Part shown: in pieces, positions 32,746-45,837 of the stretch
Numbering within the stretch: position 1 is the first letter of the stretch
Layout of the letters: the number at the start of each line of letters is the position of its first letter
NCBI RefSeq assembly: GCF_905171775.1
Contig: NC_053494.1
Location: 157,592,456-157,656,455 of the forward strand
Reading direction: 5' to 3'
From: Rana temporaria
Lineage: Eukaryota > Chordata > Amphibia > Anura > Ranidae
Length of the DNA: 64,000 nt
Notes under the pieces: model-generated
The model's database searches: none
Told to the model about the DNA's origin: nothing
Seen by the model: only the letters and a program-made list of their open reading frames with translations
Translations under genes and position numbers: made by a program

Positions 32746-32789
32746 TAAAGTTAAGGAAACATTACTGCCAGTCCTTTCTCATCCTTTCT

Positions 32790-33004
32790 CCGTGTCTGGG
32801 AGACCGTGTCTGTGGCAGGGAGTCCGTGGCAGGGAGCCCGTGTCCGTAGCAGGGGTTCCGTGTCAGGGGCAGGGGTTTCCGTGTCCGGGGCAGAGGGTCC
32901 GTGTCCAGGGTAGGGGGTCTGTGTCCAGGGTAGGGGTCCGTGTCCAGGGAATGGGGTCCGTGTCCCGGGCAGGGAGTCTGTGTCCCGGGCAGGGGGTCCG
33001 TGTA
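32790..33004 (+). repeat. G-rich minisatellite, about 21-bp unit
   Basis: About ten units near GGGTCCGTGTCCAGGGTAGG. Runs of three to five G at short spacing could form G-quadruplexes on this strand. Confidence 0.88.
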
Positions 33005-33835
33005 CTTTGCAGAGGGCGGTGGAAAGTTTTTCTCTGGAAACTTACCCTTTGAAGTTAGGTTGCGTGTTATATGCCTGTGCGTGTTATACACCGATAAATA
33101 CAGGTAACTATCTATGTGCATATCCACAATCACTAAACATTCCAGATAATCATCGAGGTAGATCCACCTTCAAGATTACCGACTGTAGCCTTGAATTGCT
33201 AAACTGGATGTGAGTTGCAAGATAATCTTCCCCAGCATTGACATATCTATTTCTGGAAGTATATTTTGATACTCAGCCCCCTTAAATGTGTCAAACTGAG
33301 AGCACAGAGAATGCTGAGAGACATATCTGGCATACTGCAATAATATGAGGATTCAGCAAAGACTTGTTCAGGTCGAGCAATTTAAAATTAAACATTTAGC
33401 GCTGTGATTAGCACTAGGTTAAATTCATCAGCCGCAATGAAAAGGGATTTGCTGCAAAATACTCTTCCCTTTCTATAGGATTAATTAGGATTTAGGTTTT
33501 AGGAATCAATTAATTCAATTAACTTATCATATAAAGGTTACTGAGCAGTAATTTGAAAACAAAAACCATGTGCTTTAGCCAGTTATGAGTTAATACCTTA
33601 CTAATGCTGTAACAAAATGAAACCATGACTTTCATGCACTAAATCCACCTCAAGTGTCCTAATCTCCCCAGGACCTTGATTGTATGTGTTTTCTATGAAG
33701 CATTTTTACAGAAAATCATTACAAATTCAAAATCTGTAGTGTGAAGAAAATGTACAGCGAGAAATATAAATGCTTTTCGTGCTGACCTCTAAAAAATGTA
33801 ATCAAAATATCAGTTGCCTTTGGAATAAATATACA

Positions 33836-34000
33836 GGGGTTGATTTACTAATACCAGAGAGTGCAAAATCAGTGATGCTCAGCATAGAAACCAATCAACT
33901 TCCATTTTTTTTTTTGTCAAAGCTTAATTGATCAAGCTGATTGGCTACCATGCACAGCTGCACCAGATTTTGCACTCTCCAGTTTTAGTAAATAAACCCC
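33836..34000. repeat. GGGTTGATTTACTAAA palindromic repeat, copy 2
   Basis: Ends GGGGTTGATTTACTAA and TTAGTAAATAAACCCC. Same internal blocks as copy 1. Confidence 0.85.
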
Positions 34001-34439
34001 ACTGTGACAATGGCCTGGAAAAAGCATATGGCAAGTAAAGTCAGAATAAAATCTGAACTCTTCATCAGCATACGTGTTCTGGATTAGTAATTCAGAGCTT
34101 GCTAAATAGATTACCTTTACAGTCAGATAATTAGCAAACACCCCTCCCCCAACACACATGCAATGAAATGTTCTAGAATCTACTGAATTTAACTATTCAG
34201 TTACAAGTGGTTTGTTGCTTAAGTGCTACAAGGGGAGGGGGGCTGGATAAGGTCCCCTGAGCAGTTTAATGTTCAGCAGCTGTATTTTCTGGCTGCAGTG
34301 ACCCAGCAGTAGGGGGCGGTATAGTGTGCACTTTAACGCAACACTCAGTTCCCTTTTTTTGTACAAACTTTATTTGAAGTGCATCTCACTGTACAGCAGC
34401 ATGGTGTGTTTCTCTGGTGCACAGTAACATGCGATCCTA

Positions 34440-34947
34440 TGCAGTGTGCTGCCATAAAATGTCGTAGTACCGAAAAAAATCAATGATCGCCACCATTACT
34501 AGTAAAAAAAAAATATTAAGAAAAATGCCATAAAACTATCCCCTGTTTTGTAAACGCTATAACCAATCAATTTTGCGCAAACCAATCAATAGACGCTTAT
34601 TGCGATTTTTTTATGAAAAATATGTAGACGAATAAGTTTCGGCCTAAACTGAGGAAAAAAATATTTTTTTTATATATTTTTGGGGGATATTTATTATAGC
34701 AAAAAGTAAAAAATATGATTTTTTTTCTAAATTGTCGCTCTATTTTTGTTTATAGCGCAAAAACTAAAAACCGCAGAGGTGATCAAATACCACCAAAAGA
34801 AAGCTCTATTTGTGGGAAAAAAAGGATGACAATTTTGTTTGGGAGCCACGTCGCACGACCGCGCAATTGTCAGTTAAAGCGACGCAGTGCCGAATCGCAA
34901 AAAGTGGCCTGGTCTTTGACCAGCAATATGGTCCGGGGGTTAGGTGG
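34440..34947. mobile_element. W-family element, one end only
   Basis: The right end GTGG|TTAA is at 34944-34951, in the same orientation as the copy at 62167. The other end could not be found; homology fades near 34440. The 73-bp block at 34744-34816 has one mismatch to the others. The 64 bases at about 34840-34903 look identical to the copy near 63066-63129. Confidence 0.7.
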
Positions 34948-35641
34948 TTAAAGTCTTCAACATGGGAGAATTAACAAAAAAATTGTATCTTTATTTGTAC
35001 ATATTTAAAAACAAATGTTCTAAAAGCAAAGGCATATCAGCTTTGAAAACAGTCCACAGAATAATGTTGCAAATAACTCTACTAAAGTACCGGAAGACTA
35101 TTGGGTAAGTTTAGAATAACATAGCAGCAATGTAGAAACTGTGTGCTTCTGGTACCAGGTATGCCATATCAACGTTTCGACAATTACACGGCTTCTTCAG
35201 GACCCAATATGGCAAGGTAGAGCAACGCTAAATATCTTATATAGAAAGAGAAGAACGTGTAAGTCTAGATACATATTTCCACATACCACAATCTAGAATA
35301 CATATTATATTACATACAGATCATAAAATTATATATGAAATGCTCACATACTGTAACTGTGGTGGATCGTAAAATGTCAAAAAAGTATAGCCTGGGGGTG
35401 GGCACAGGGAAAAAGGGCAGACTGCCAACCAACGGGGAGCCGCCACAGGCAACGTATATTGCAGAGACCTGTGAAATGGTGAGAAGGTCTTTGAATATTT
35501 GTCACATAATATACAGTATATATATATGGAACTTACTCAGCGATATTCAAAAGGAGACATACTGTTAAAAAAATTAAAACATTTCACCCCTCAACACACA
35601 AAAATGTGGATCTATATACACTATGCAGAATATATCCTTAA

Positions 35642-36110
35642 AGTGATTGTAAAGCTTTATTTTTATTTTATTTAACAAACATGTCGTGATTACCTGCTCT
35701 GTGTAATAGTTTTGCACAGAGCAGGCCTATCCTCTTCTTCTGGGGTCCACTACTGGCACGGCTCCTCCCCTTTAGTAAATGCCCACCATATGACGCCACT
35801 ATCATTTGGGTACTTTTGTGAGCTCAATCCCGAGCCCTGCTGCCTGTATCTATAGACACAGACAGTGTGGTTTTGCCCCACTCCCCATTCGATTGACAAC
35901 AGTGGGAGCCAATGGCTTTCTCTGCTATCAATCTGCCCAGCGAGGAGGGAAACAGCGAAGAGAGTGGCTGCTCTCATGTACAATGCTGGATTGAGATTGG
36001 GCAAGTATAAGGGATGGCTTGGGGGGATCCTCTGACACAGAAGGTTTTGTATTACTTTATTGCATAGAATGCAGTAAGGTAATAAAAAACCTTAAGGCTT
36101 TCAAACTTCT
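35642..36110. mobile_element. TTAA-flanked MITE, AGTGATTGTAAAGC end (469 bp)
   Basis: TTAA at 35638-35641 and 36111-36114. Internal hairpins include TAATAGTTTTGCACAGAGCAG and a TTACTTTATTGCATAGAATGC / GCAGTAAGGTAAT pair near the right end. Related to 59830-60318. Confidence 0.8.
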
Positions 36111-36574
36111 TTAAATACATAAAACAATTATTTGGCTCAAATTAGTATTCTACTTGCCACGGAAAACTGCAAGTTTGGAAAACAGAAATAATAAAGGCCA
36201 AGACTAATTATACCATGGAATGTGAACACGTTTCCTAAAAAAGAATGAAACTATGTATGACTGATGTATGTGCAAATGACATTGCTAAACTAGGCAGGAC
36301 TATAACTGTCTTATACTAATGCTATGAGGCAGACACATGGTTTATTGTATAATTAGAGACACAGAGAGCAGCATCATCACTAACAAAAGTAAGTTATTAA
36401 GTCTATATGTACCTGGCAATTTTTTCCCGTTTTCATCATTAAAAAAAAACATCATTCACAAGAACTGGAAAAACATAATGATTTAACACTGGGGTATTTC
36501 ATTTATCAAATTGTCTACTCATTCTCAAAAAAAGTGGTGGGCCGAATTACTCTTGGATTTATATTGCTCTAGAT

Positions 36575-37386
36575 CAGTGGTTCTCAACCTGGGGGACAGG
36601 ACCCCCTCGGGGGTCAATTGATTTGACAGGGGTCACCGAATCCTGGGCTGTTCCTAGAGCCCATGACCGCCAACTCAGCCTCTTCGCAGGCGCCCATCTA
36701 GTTCACTGCATGGCTGGGGGAGGTGGGGCAGAGACTAGAGGTCAGCTTACTGGTGAGGAACATGAAGTGGAAGGGGCTGGAGGAGACCCTGTCTCCTGAT
36801 TTCAGGATAGGTGTCACTGCTACGAGACACCACAAAGTTGGAGACACAGTGAGTAACACTACCTGTGATTATGGTTTCCATTAAAAATCTCCACTACAGT
36901 TCTCAGATCAGCAGATGACCTTCATCAAGAGCACCTAAGTTGGCTGATCAGAACTCTCCCTAGCATTTCCACTCATCCCACCCCCCACCAAGGAGAAAGA
37001 GAAGAAATAAAAGTAGAGAGAACATGGAAGGGAAAGGAAAAGAGGGGGGGAGGAACAAAGAAAAGGGGAGAGAAAGAACAAGAAAGACGGCTAGAGCGGG
37101 ATGGGAGAAAAAACAAGAAATTAGTATAGAGAGAGATAAAAAGGGAAAGAAAGAAGGTCAAAGAGAAAGAGTGGTTCATCCCAAATTGTACCATAAGGGG
37201 TTTTAATATTGTACGAGTGGAAAGGACTCAGGGAGCGCTAAATGTCCATGAGTTGGGGACGCAAATTACTTGTCTTGCCTTGGCTGCGGACAACCCACGC
37301 TACAAAAATAGTTTTACTGTTAGGGGTCCCCACAACTTGGGAAAGTTTATCAAGGGGTCACAGCACAAAAGGGTTGAGAACCACTG
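36575..37386. mobile_element. Non-autonomous hAT element, CAGTGGTTCTCAACC ends (812 bp)
   Basis: Ends CAGTGGTTCTCAACC and GGTTGAGAACCACTG are exact inverted repeats. A perfect 8-bp duplication CTCTAGAT is at 36567-36574 and 37387-37394. The interior includes a purine-only tract near 36990-37180. No transposase. Confidence 0.93.
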
Positions 37387-37656
37387 CTCTAGATTAAAGC
37401 AGTAAGGTCTCTACACAAGGCCCACATGCAGGTCACAGCCATTATGATACCTCTTTCCCTGTTTGATTAAAACATTTTTTACAATATTGAAGCACCTCTC
37501 CCCTTGTAGTAAGATGAGTCTACATGCACAGGTGGGGAGATCTTGATCTGGAATTATCAAGGTATATAAAAAGGCAGTGGATGATTCAACTCTCCAGTAT
37601 TCACAAAAATAACAGTTTTGGTCAGACTGATCTTTTAAACTAAAACTACTGCTTAA

Positions 37657-38163
37657 AGGGGAGTTCCAGCCATTTGTATGTTTATTAAAAGTCAGCAGCA
37701 ACAAAAAGTGTAGCTGCTGGCTTTTAATAAACAGACACTTACCTGCTCCAGCGCTCCAGCGACGCGCCGGCCGGGGCTCCGCTCCTCTGCCCCCTCCCCG
37801 GCCGGCATCTTCATTCTCAGTGTGGGCACCCGGCCGTGACAGCTTTCGGCTTCACGGCCGGGCATCCACTGCGCATGCGCGAGCGGCACTGCGCATGCGC
37901 GAGCGCCGCGGCCCGGCGCCGCGCCGTGTAATTGGCCAGGAGATCGCCTAGGACCTGTGACGTGTCCTAGGCGATCGCCTACAGCAGCCCCTTCCTGAAG
38001 GCGATTAAGCTTAGTCGCCTACAGGAAGGAGGAAGTGGGACAGGAAGTCCCACTCTTCCTGAAGCCCCCACTCCCCCCCCAAAAAAATTACATGCCAAAT
38101 GTGGCATGTAAGGGGGAGAGGAGTGGGTTAAGAGGAAGTTCCAAATTTGGGTGGAACTCCTCT
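37657..38163. mobile_element. TTAA-flanked MITE, AGGGGAGTTCCA end (507 bp)
   Basis: TTAA at 37653-37656 and 38164-38167. Ends AGGGGAGTTCCAGCC and GGTGGAACTCCTCT. GC-rich centre with two CTGCGCATGCGCGAGCG repeats at about 37868-37905 and a hairpin CCTAGGAC...GTCCTAGG at 37946-37971. Confidence 0.85.
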
Positions 38164-38435
38164 TTAAGAAACCTAGAGTGCTCACTGTAAATCCACCATC
38201 TTTGCTCAGTATGTTTTTGCCAGCACCATAACACACCATTTTATTTTTTTTAATATTTATTAATTATTTAGGATTCTGAACTTAACCTAACTGTTATCAT
38301 GTGAATGTCAATTTAGCATAGGAGTGGGAGTTCCACATTTTATTTTAGTGGAAAAACCTGTATAGAGTAGACATGTGCACTGTCTAATTTTTTTTTAGTT
38401 TTCATTTCAGTTTCATTTTTTTGTTGTTTTTTGGG

Positions 38436-38770
38436 TCAATCGTTATGATCGAAATTCCTAAATTCCTAAATTTGAAAATACGTAAATTCATAAATTCAAA
38501 AATTTGTAAATTTGTGATTGCGAAAATTCGAATATACAAAAATAAGTAAGAAAACACAAAAATGCCAATGAACGAAAATCTAAAAATTCTAAATAACTAA
38601 CTGACTAACTAAATAATAATAACTAACTAACTATTAAATTATAGGTATTGGGATTTCCTTTCAAATTTGTCTGTTATTGAATGTAACGAATACAAATTTA
38701 TCCAAAGTTACGAATTATCCAAAATAACGAATGCCGCATCTAAACAAATGGAACTGATCGAATTAATAAT
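38436..38770. repeat. ATTCG/CGAAT- and AACTAACT-rich degenerate repeat
   Basis: AAATTCGTAAATT-type units, then AACTAACTAACT, then AACGAATACAAATT. Related to 7870-8012. Confidence 0.6.
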
Positions 38771-38798
38771 AAATAATATTAATTAAAATACATGCACT

Positions 38799-38968
38799 AG
38801 GGTTGATTTAACAAAACTGGACCATGCAAAACCAGCTCTATGCAGAAACCAATAAGCTTCCATTTTTTTTGGTAAAGCTTACTTGAATAAGCTAAAGTTA
38901 GAAACTGATTGGCTACCATGCAGAGCTGCACCACATTTTGTACTCACCAGTTTTAGTAAATCCAATCC
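38799..38968. repeat. GGGTTGATTTACTAAA palindromic repeat, copy 3
   Basis: Ends AGGGTTGATTTAACAAAACTG and CAGTTTTAGTAAATCCAATCC. Diverged copy. Confidence 0.82.
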
Positions 38969-40249
38969 ACTGTGTTTTCTACCTTTTTATTTTTAAGCTA
39001 GATACTTTTGTTCTCCCTGGAAGTTAACTAGCAACAGCCCCTCCCCCTCCCGGTATTTCCTACTGATAAACTAAAAACTATTTAAGAACACCAACTGCCA
39101 TGAAGGCCTTTATCAAGTAGGATAGCTCTGTTTACCTCTCCAAAAGTCACCACATATAGGCAAAACAAGGAAATACCTTCCAATGGGGAGAGACTGCAAT
39201 GGGAACATCAGATAGAACAACTTAAGAAACGAAAATATAAAACTATACATTTTATTGTACATCAAGATAAAAAGTATTAATTGTTAAAAGGAATACGGCT
39301 TCACATATCTATATAATGGAGGTATGGCTGCCGCAACCTTAGCCAAAAAGCAAATATGAAATGGGACATCAAGGTTTTAACACTATTTAAAATAATAAAA
39401 GTGGAAAAAAAAATAATAAAAAAAAAAGTTTTGCCTTTAGAAAAAGTTCAAGCTTTTTTACTGCTTGTTAAAACCATGGAAATATAACCTAAGCAACAGA
39501 GCTAAAGCTGGTTTAATGTTATAATATGAGGTTGAAGGTAAGGATAATTTATTTGTTAATATAAATGGAAATGCATATACTTATTGTTGCTTGCTAGGAA
39601 TAGCAGTTTCTGTTGTTAAGACTTATTTTTTATCCTGAACTCCTGGATAAGCAATTACTTTTTTAAATACAACAGCCATGTGTATTCTTACTTGAATTGT
39701 GGTGTACTTTGTGTATTTCTTCCATATTTGTGCAGTGATGCAGTGTAAAATGTTGACTGGTGCATTAGCTTCCTGTAACAAAGACCAGTCACTGCTGCTC
39801 TCTCTCCTTGTGCAGGTTACTGGTCTTGTATTTGCCCCTCCTGTAGCTTTTTGCAGGCCGCCTGTAGACGGTGGGCCTACTGGTCCCCTCCCACAGCTCT
39901 GCTCTTTGTACAGGCTATGTACAGCACAGTAATGATGTCACTGCTACTTCTACAAGGCAATATCTGGATTTGCAAAGCCATTTCGTGCACACAAAGTGGA
40001 TTTATATCCTTTATGGCTTTTAAGGATTATATTTAAATGAAAGTTTCAGTTCAGCTTTAAGTCAAAGGCCTTCATTTAACTCTGTAATAGTTCAGATCTA
40101 TTTTTCATTCCCCATTTGACTTTTTTTTTGTACATAATTAATAATTATTACCACTATAAAATATTAAGGCAGAATTAACCAATGCTTTGATCTGTGAACT
40201 ATAATTTTATTTAATATTATAAATCTTAAAATAAAGAGTTAAACACAAG

Positions 40250-40947
40250 GGGCCAGATCCACAGACGAAGTACGCCGGCGTATCTACTGATACGCCGGTG
40301 TACTTTCAAATTTCCCGCGTCGTATCGTTGTTTTGAATCCTCAAAACAAGATACGACGGCTTCTGGGTTAGATCCGACAGGTGTATGTCTTCGTACGCCT
40401 TCGGATCTAAGATGCAATACTCCGGCGTCCGCTGGGTGGCGTCTTCCGTGTTGGGTATGCAAATTAGCGATTTACGACGATCCACGAACGTACGCACGGC
40501 CGTCGCATTTTCGAATGTCGTCTGTAGTCGGCTTTTTTTGGCGTATAGTTAAAACTGGTATTTTGCGGCGTATAGGTAGACTTGCCATGTTAAGTATGGC
40601 CGTCGTTCCCGCGGCGAAATTAGATTTTTTATTTTTTTGCGTAAGTCGTCCGTGAATAGGGATGGACGTAACTCACGTCTAAGTTAAAAAAATGAGCAGT
40701 TAGCGCAATGCAGTTCGGGAAATTTTGGGACGACGCATGCGCAGTTCTTTCGGCGCGGGGACGCGCTTCATTTAAATGAAACCCGCCCCCAACCGGCCCA
40801 ATTTCAAATCCGCCGACAGAAATACACTACGCCGCCGTAAATTACGGTGCGAACTCGCTGAGGATTCGAAAATGCGCCAGGTAAGGTACGGCGGCGTAGT
40901 GTATCTCTGATACGCTGCGCCGTTCTACATCTATGTGGATCTGGCCC
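40250..40947. mobile_element. CpG-rich GGGCCAGATTCACA element, copy 3 (698 bp)
   Basis: Ends GGGCCAGATCCACAGA and GTGGATCTGGCCC, with AAG at 40247-40249 and 40948-40950. Reverse orientation relative to copy 1 (CTTGCCATGTTAAGTATGGC block at 40580-40600). Confidence 0.88.
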
Positions 40948-41248
40948 AAGATGACTGGTCTAAAACTGGAGAAAACCAAAGGAAGAATTAATGCCTGTGA
41001 GAATTCTGGTAGTTCACTATAGGCAACAATTCTCCTTCTCCTAAATGCTAATTGTCTTTTCTCCAGCAATAAAAACTTTAATAGTTAAACCATCTTTAAG
41101 CATTCAGCATGTTATCTGATCTTTGTGACTGTAGTTCCTAGAGTTGCCTCTTCGGTGTAAAGCAGACATGTTATTCCAGTCTCCTGTGTATCATCTTGGC
41201 TATTTCCCAAAGCATTGAAGGCGCTAACAGCTGTTGGTTCATATTTAG

Positions 41249-41390
41249 CCCAGGGATGAATGGAATTCAGGAAATGATTGGATACCTTCAGAAAAGAGTA
41301 GATCAGCTAACCTGCCAGAGCCCAACATCTATGGAAAATTCTCTCAAGCAACAGGAGATAATGGCGTCATTACAGGATCAGCTTATAAAG
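41249..41390 (+). CDS. ccdc141: CCDC141 internal exon C (1 nt + 47 codons)
   Basis: The acceptor is ATATTTAG (AG at 41247-41248) and the donor is AAG|GTAAAA. The exon is 142 nt: one base completes the Asn codon begun by the previous exon, then 47 full codons follow. The nearby AG at 41252-41253 would break the frame, which supports the chosen acceptor. The peptide includes GIQEMIGYLQKRVDQLT; the human segment I recall is GIHEMMGCIKRRVDHLT. Helical, no signal or membrane segment. Confidence 0.9.
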
Positions 41391-41783
41391 GTAAAATATA
41401 ATATTTTGGCTCGGGGTCACCTAATTTTGCGGACTGTGGAAAAGTGAAATTTTTTTTTTGCTAGTTTCTTTGTTCTTGAGGGTGCAATATTAAAAAAAAT
41501 TGGAATGCTCCATATTTTGAGGTCTTTAGAATGAAATTATATAAGCCTTGGAAAGAATTCTGGTTCTTTATGCTTCAGACAAAAAATAGCACTCAATGTA
41601 ACATCACACAATAGTCATGCATCAGTGAATGGAATTTCTGAACTGCAATATTCTCTGCTCAGGTAATAATGCAGCTCATAATGAAAAGGTAGCTTGACCT
41701 AACAATACATGAGTAGAAAAAAACAAGCACCATTCCAGGTTGGTCCACTGATCTACTATTGCTAACACACTAATATGTGCCGG

Positions 41784-42270
41784 CAGAGGCAGCTCTAGGC
41801 TTTGTGAGGCCTTAGGCAAAACTTGACATGGGGCCCCAATCACACCCATGATGTGAAAAATAATTCAAGGACAAGAGCCTCTTCCTCACAACCATGGCCG
41901 GTGGTTGTGGGGGTCTGCGGGCAGGGGGCTTATCAGAATCTGGAAGACCCTTTTAATAAGGCGGCCCCCAGATCCTGCTTTTTAATAACTATGGCGACCT
42001 GGTTATGACACCTGGTGAACCCGTCCCCTTTTGACGTCATTGACTGAGGGCATGCTGGATCATTGACATCACAAGGGGTGGTGTCACCGATATTCACTGG
42101 TTGTTAGGGATGCTGGCAGCCCCTCTCCTGAGTCAGGGCTCCTAACGCTGCCTGAGCACAGCAGCGTTAAGGTTCCTGGGTGCATTGGGTAAGATAGGGG
42201 GCCGTGAGGCCCCTGTGAGTGCGAGGCCTTAGGCCACCACCTAATTTGCCTAATTAAAGAGCCGCCTCTG
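41784..42270. mobile_element. Non-autonomous hAT element, CAGAGGCAGCTCT ends (487 bp)
   Basis: Ends CAGAGGCAGCTCT and AGAGCCGCCTCTG, with a perfect 8-bp duplication TGTGCCGG at 41776-41783 and 42271-42278. The region 41868-41985 is also present, reverse-complemented, at about 23130-23245. Confidence 0.92.
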
Positions 42271-43340
42271 TGTGCCGGCCCAGCTAATAGCAGTCTTCAC
42301 AAGAAAAAATAAAACAATTTTGGTGAGCTGCACGTCTAAAATCACCATTATTGTAGAATCTTCAATAAAATCACATCACTAAAAATACAGTAAGGGAAAA
42401 CACAATACAACAGCATTTCACACTTATTCTGCCCTTATTCATAGCTGACCTAACATTACATGACCTTTTTAGTGAGCTCACACCTGGACTGTGTTTTGTA
42501 TCATTAAACACACATGTATGTTGTTTTTTTTCCAACAAGCCTACTTCCCATTTCAGTAGATCCATTTATTGCATCGAACTGGCCAGGTGCCAAAATAAAT
42601 TATAACTGAGTTATATGTGGAGTGCCAAGGTCAACTGCATGGCTGCCTGGTGCACAGTTTTAACTTGCACGTGACAGGGTCTCTGAATAAAGGCAACTTA
42701 AATGTTTACTGCTATGGGGGGGGGAGCACCAGGAATGGCACAGACTGTGCTGAGGGAACACAGATTAGGGAGGAAGAAAAGAAAAGCAGGAGATATGACA
42801 GAACAAGCTCTGCTGCCGGGGAGACACAACAGAGTTACATTTACAAGGATAGTGTCTTATCTTATCTCCCTGATATTCTCTCATTTCTCATTAGGCAGCA
42901 ACAGCCTGTAAACATCAGAACTTTAAAGCTTCTGTCAGCCTTCTTCTGTAGCTGAGCCAAGACATACAATCAGGGCTGGAAATACACACATTTGAATTGC
43001 AAAAAGTGATATATAGTTTTTGAGACCAAGGAGAGGGAGAGAGTTTCAATAAGAAAGTGACTGCTTTTGGCTTAAAAAAAATGCTGAAGGCAACTTATAG
43101 TAAACATTAATGTTGGTAGCATAATTAATTATATGGAATGTGTTCTTTTGTTAAAGAACATTAATTGTTATCAAACTGTAATGAGTAAATATCCTCTGTA
43201 ATATCTTTATTGCTGTGTGCTTCCCTTCCCTGGTGACAACCACACCTTCTATTTATTGTACAGACATCAGAAGGTTCGGTAAGTGAAGAGAAATCTCTCC
43301 AGTAGGGGTCACAGACAGAAATAAAAACCTGACAGAAAGT

Positions 43341-43644
43341 ATAAAGCCACGGCCACATGGGGCAGTTCCAAATATGTCTTCTGAGACTCAGTGGCTGTAC
43401 AGACACAGACGCTGTGTCCCAATAGGACATCCATGTGGGTGCCTGTCCCCGAACTTGCACCCCCCACCTGCACAGATGTCACAATCGGAGCAATAGGTGT
43501 GTGCATGCAACAGCTGCATCCCAGAAGATAAGCTATGGGACAGCCAATATAGGGATGCACACAACATCTGTGCATCTCCGTGCCAGTAAAAAAACAGCCC
43601 TGCACGGGGCATGGATGTACTCACCCCATGTAAATGAGGCCTTA
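43341..43644. mobile_element. MITE-like repeat, CCACGGCCACATGGGG end
   Basis: The ends AAAGCCACGGCCACATGGGG and CCCCATGTAAATGAGGCCTT are roughly inverted. Contains a GATGCACACAACATCTGTGC segment. Class unknown. Confidence 0.6.
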
Positions 43645-43742
43645 CTTTTCCCAACAAAAATGTATAAATAAATGAAAAATGTTTGGAGTTAGGCTGTAAA
43701 GTCTCCTTTGAAAGGTCCATAAGACTTTGGAACAGTTACTAT

Positions 43743-44430
43743 GGGCCAGATCCTCAAAAGAGATACGCAGGCGGATCTGCTGTTCCGCCTGCGTATACCT
43801 GTTTCTATCTTTGGAACTGATCCACAGAATCAGTTTCCAAGAGATAGACAGAAGAGGTGTAATAGTTTTACACTGCCGGATCTTAAGATGCAGTACCGCG
43901 ACCGCCGCTGGGGGCATTCATCGTCGAAATTACGCGTCGGGTATGCTAATGAGGAGTTACGTCGATCCTCAAAGCTTTTTCGCGTTTGCTACGTCGCCGC
44001 TACGTTAGTTTCCCGTCGCTTAGTTACACTTTTGTAAAGCAGCCCTAATTTTACACAGCAGGCGTACTGCTGTGTAAAGTATGGCCGTCCTTCCCGCGTT
44101 GAATTTTTAAATTTTACGTCGATTGCGTAAGCCGTACGGGAATACGGAAATACGCCACGCGCCGATCAAAAAATGACGTCACGTCGTGCAAAGCACGTCG
44201 GGAAATTTGCGTCACAAGCATGCGCAGTACGTCCGGTGCGGGAGCGCGCCTAATTTAAATGGGACTTGCCCCATTAGATTAGGAACGCCCTGCCCCGGAC
44301 GGATTTGAGTTACACCGCCGCAAATTTCCAGGTAAGTGTGTTGTGGATCGATACCTAACTTAGGAAATTTGCGGCAGTGTAACTTAAATCTGTTAAGTTA
44401 CGTTGCTCTGCGGGGCTGTGGATCTGGCCC
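43743..44430. mobile_element. CpG-rich GGGCCAGATTCACA element, copy 4 (688 bp)
   Basis: Ends GGGCCAGATCCTCA and GTGGATCTGGCCC, with TAT at 43740-43742 and 44431-44433. It ends 136 bp before exon D. Open frames within it are chance. Confidence 0.88.
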
Positions 44431-44566
44431 TATGTTTCTTTGATAGCTCTACCATTTTATTGATTTTACATACTGTTGCTCCTTGATTAGCCATAGCAGA
44501 AGAATAAATGGATAGATTGTGGTGTTTATGCTCATGTCCGAAAAAATGTACCTTCTTATATCACAG

Positions 44567-44686
44567 ACATCAATATGGATCCAGAATATAGACTCTGATC
44601 TGGAAAGACACAGTGATCCTGGCTGGAGCATCAATGAATGTGAGGAAGTACAGAACAAACTTGGTGAATTGGCTAGACAAACCAAG
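44567..44686 (+). CDS. ccdc141: CCDC141 internal exon D (40 codons)
   Basis: The acceptor is TATCACAG (AG at 44565-44566) and the donor is AAG|GTGATT. The exon is 120 nt, phase 0-0. The peptide begins TSIWIQNIDSDLERHSD and ends KLGELARQTK. It has the length and spacing of the matching human segment (MSIQKISPVL...LDIQAK, from memory), but identity is low, so this assignment rests mainly on order, phase and length. Confidence 0.85.
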
Positions 44687-45409
44687 GTGATTCATCACTT
44701 GCTGACTACATCTATATTTCCCATTAATCTTACAGTATGCCAAACATGATATCATTTTACTAATGTGTTAAAGGGAATGTATAAACTTTTCAATGCTTTT
44801 TAAATATACAGTATACCAAAAAACCTTTGTGTCTATGTGTAGCTACTAATTATATTGTATGTACATAGGGCCATTTGCCTTCTCAAAACAGAGCTACACA
44901 ACAGTTGGCCTTTACTGTTTCTTCACAACATGTAGATCTATTAGTCAGCCAACCCTTTTTTAAAAAAAAAAAACATTGCACTCCTTGTATGCCTTGTATC
45001 TTATCTCAACTGAGGTTGAAGGCTGAGAAAAAAAACAGACTCCCCCTAGTTATTAATCTACAAATCTTTATATTTAGGATGGAACTCTAGTTTTGTAGAA
45101 AAAAAGTACATACTGTAGCCCAACAACAGCAAAACAAAGTAGATTGTGTTACAATACTCACCTTAATTGTAGCAATGTCACCCACAGAAAGCTCTCACCA
45201 TTTATTCATGTCATGCACCCCATTTCCACTGTGCCCAGGCTATCATGGAAGTCTGGACTGTGGGCTTAGAGTAGCACCACACAGAATGTCACTCATATTA
45301 TTACATAAGGAACATTTAGTGCAGTAGTGAGAACTGCCCACTGCCAGAAGAGAGAGGACCAGCAATGTCACCGAGGCAGTCAGAAAAGCCCTTGGAGAAA
45401 AGAAAAAAA

Positions 45410-45477
45410 TTATATACAGTATATATCTATATAGATATATAGATATATACCTATAAATATCTATATCTATCTATCTA

Positions 45478-45516
<39 letters not shown>

Positions 45517-45554
45517 ATCTATCTATATATATATATATATATATATCTGTATAT

Positions 45555-45607
<53 letters not shown>

Positions 45608-45673
45608 GTGCTTGTGCAAGTGTAAGCCTAGAAGACGTGAAGGTTAGAGGTCTGGTATCTCTGTATATATATA

Positions 45674-45718
<45 letters not shown>

Positions 45719-45771
45719 ATATCTATATCTATATATATCTATATATATATATATCTTTATGTCTATCTATC

Positions 45772-45837
<66 letters not shown>

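Larger units (their letters stand above)
25336..41248 (+). other. CCDC141 intron between exons B and C (15.9 kb)
   Basis: Dense in MITEs and hAT elements. Stretches with nothing recognised: 25336-25796, 26561-27287, 28115-28491, 29221-29530, 30061-30501, 31467-31769, 32008-32428, 33005-33835, 34001-34439, 34952-35637 (an ATGGCATACCTGG / TTCTTCAGGACCCAATATGG part near 35160-35210 may be repeat), 36115-36566, 38168-38435, 38969-40246 and 40951-41240. Confidence 0.75.

Noticed and set aside
36985..37180. Lys/Glu/Arg-rich frame as a coiled-coil exon
   Set aside because: It is a purine-only tract inside a hAT element bounded by a perfect 8-bp duplication, with no splice sites.
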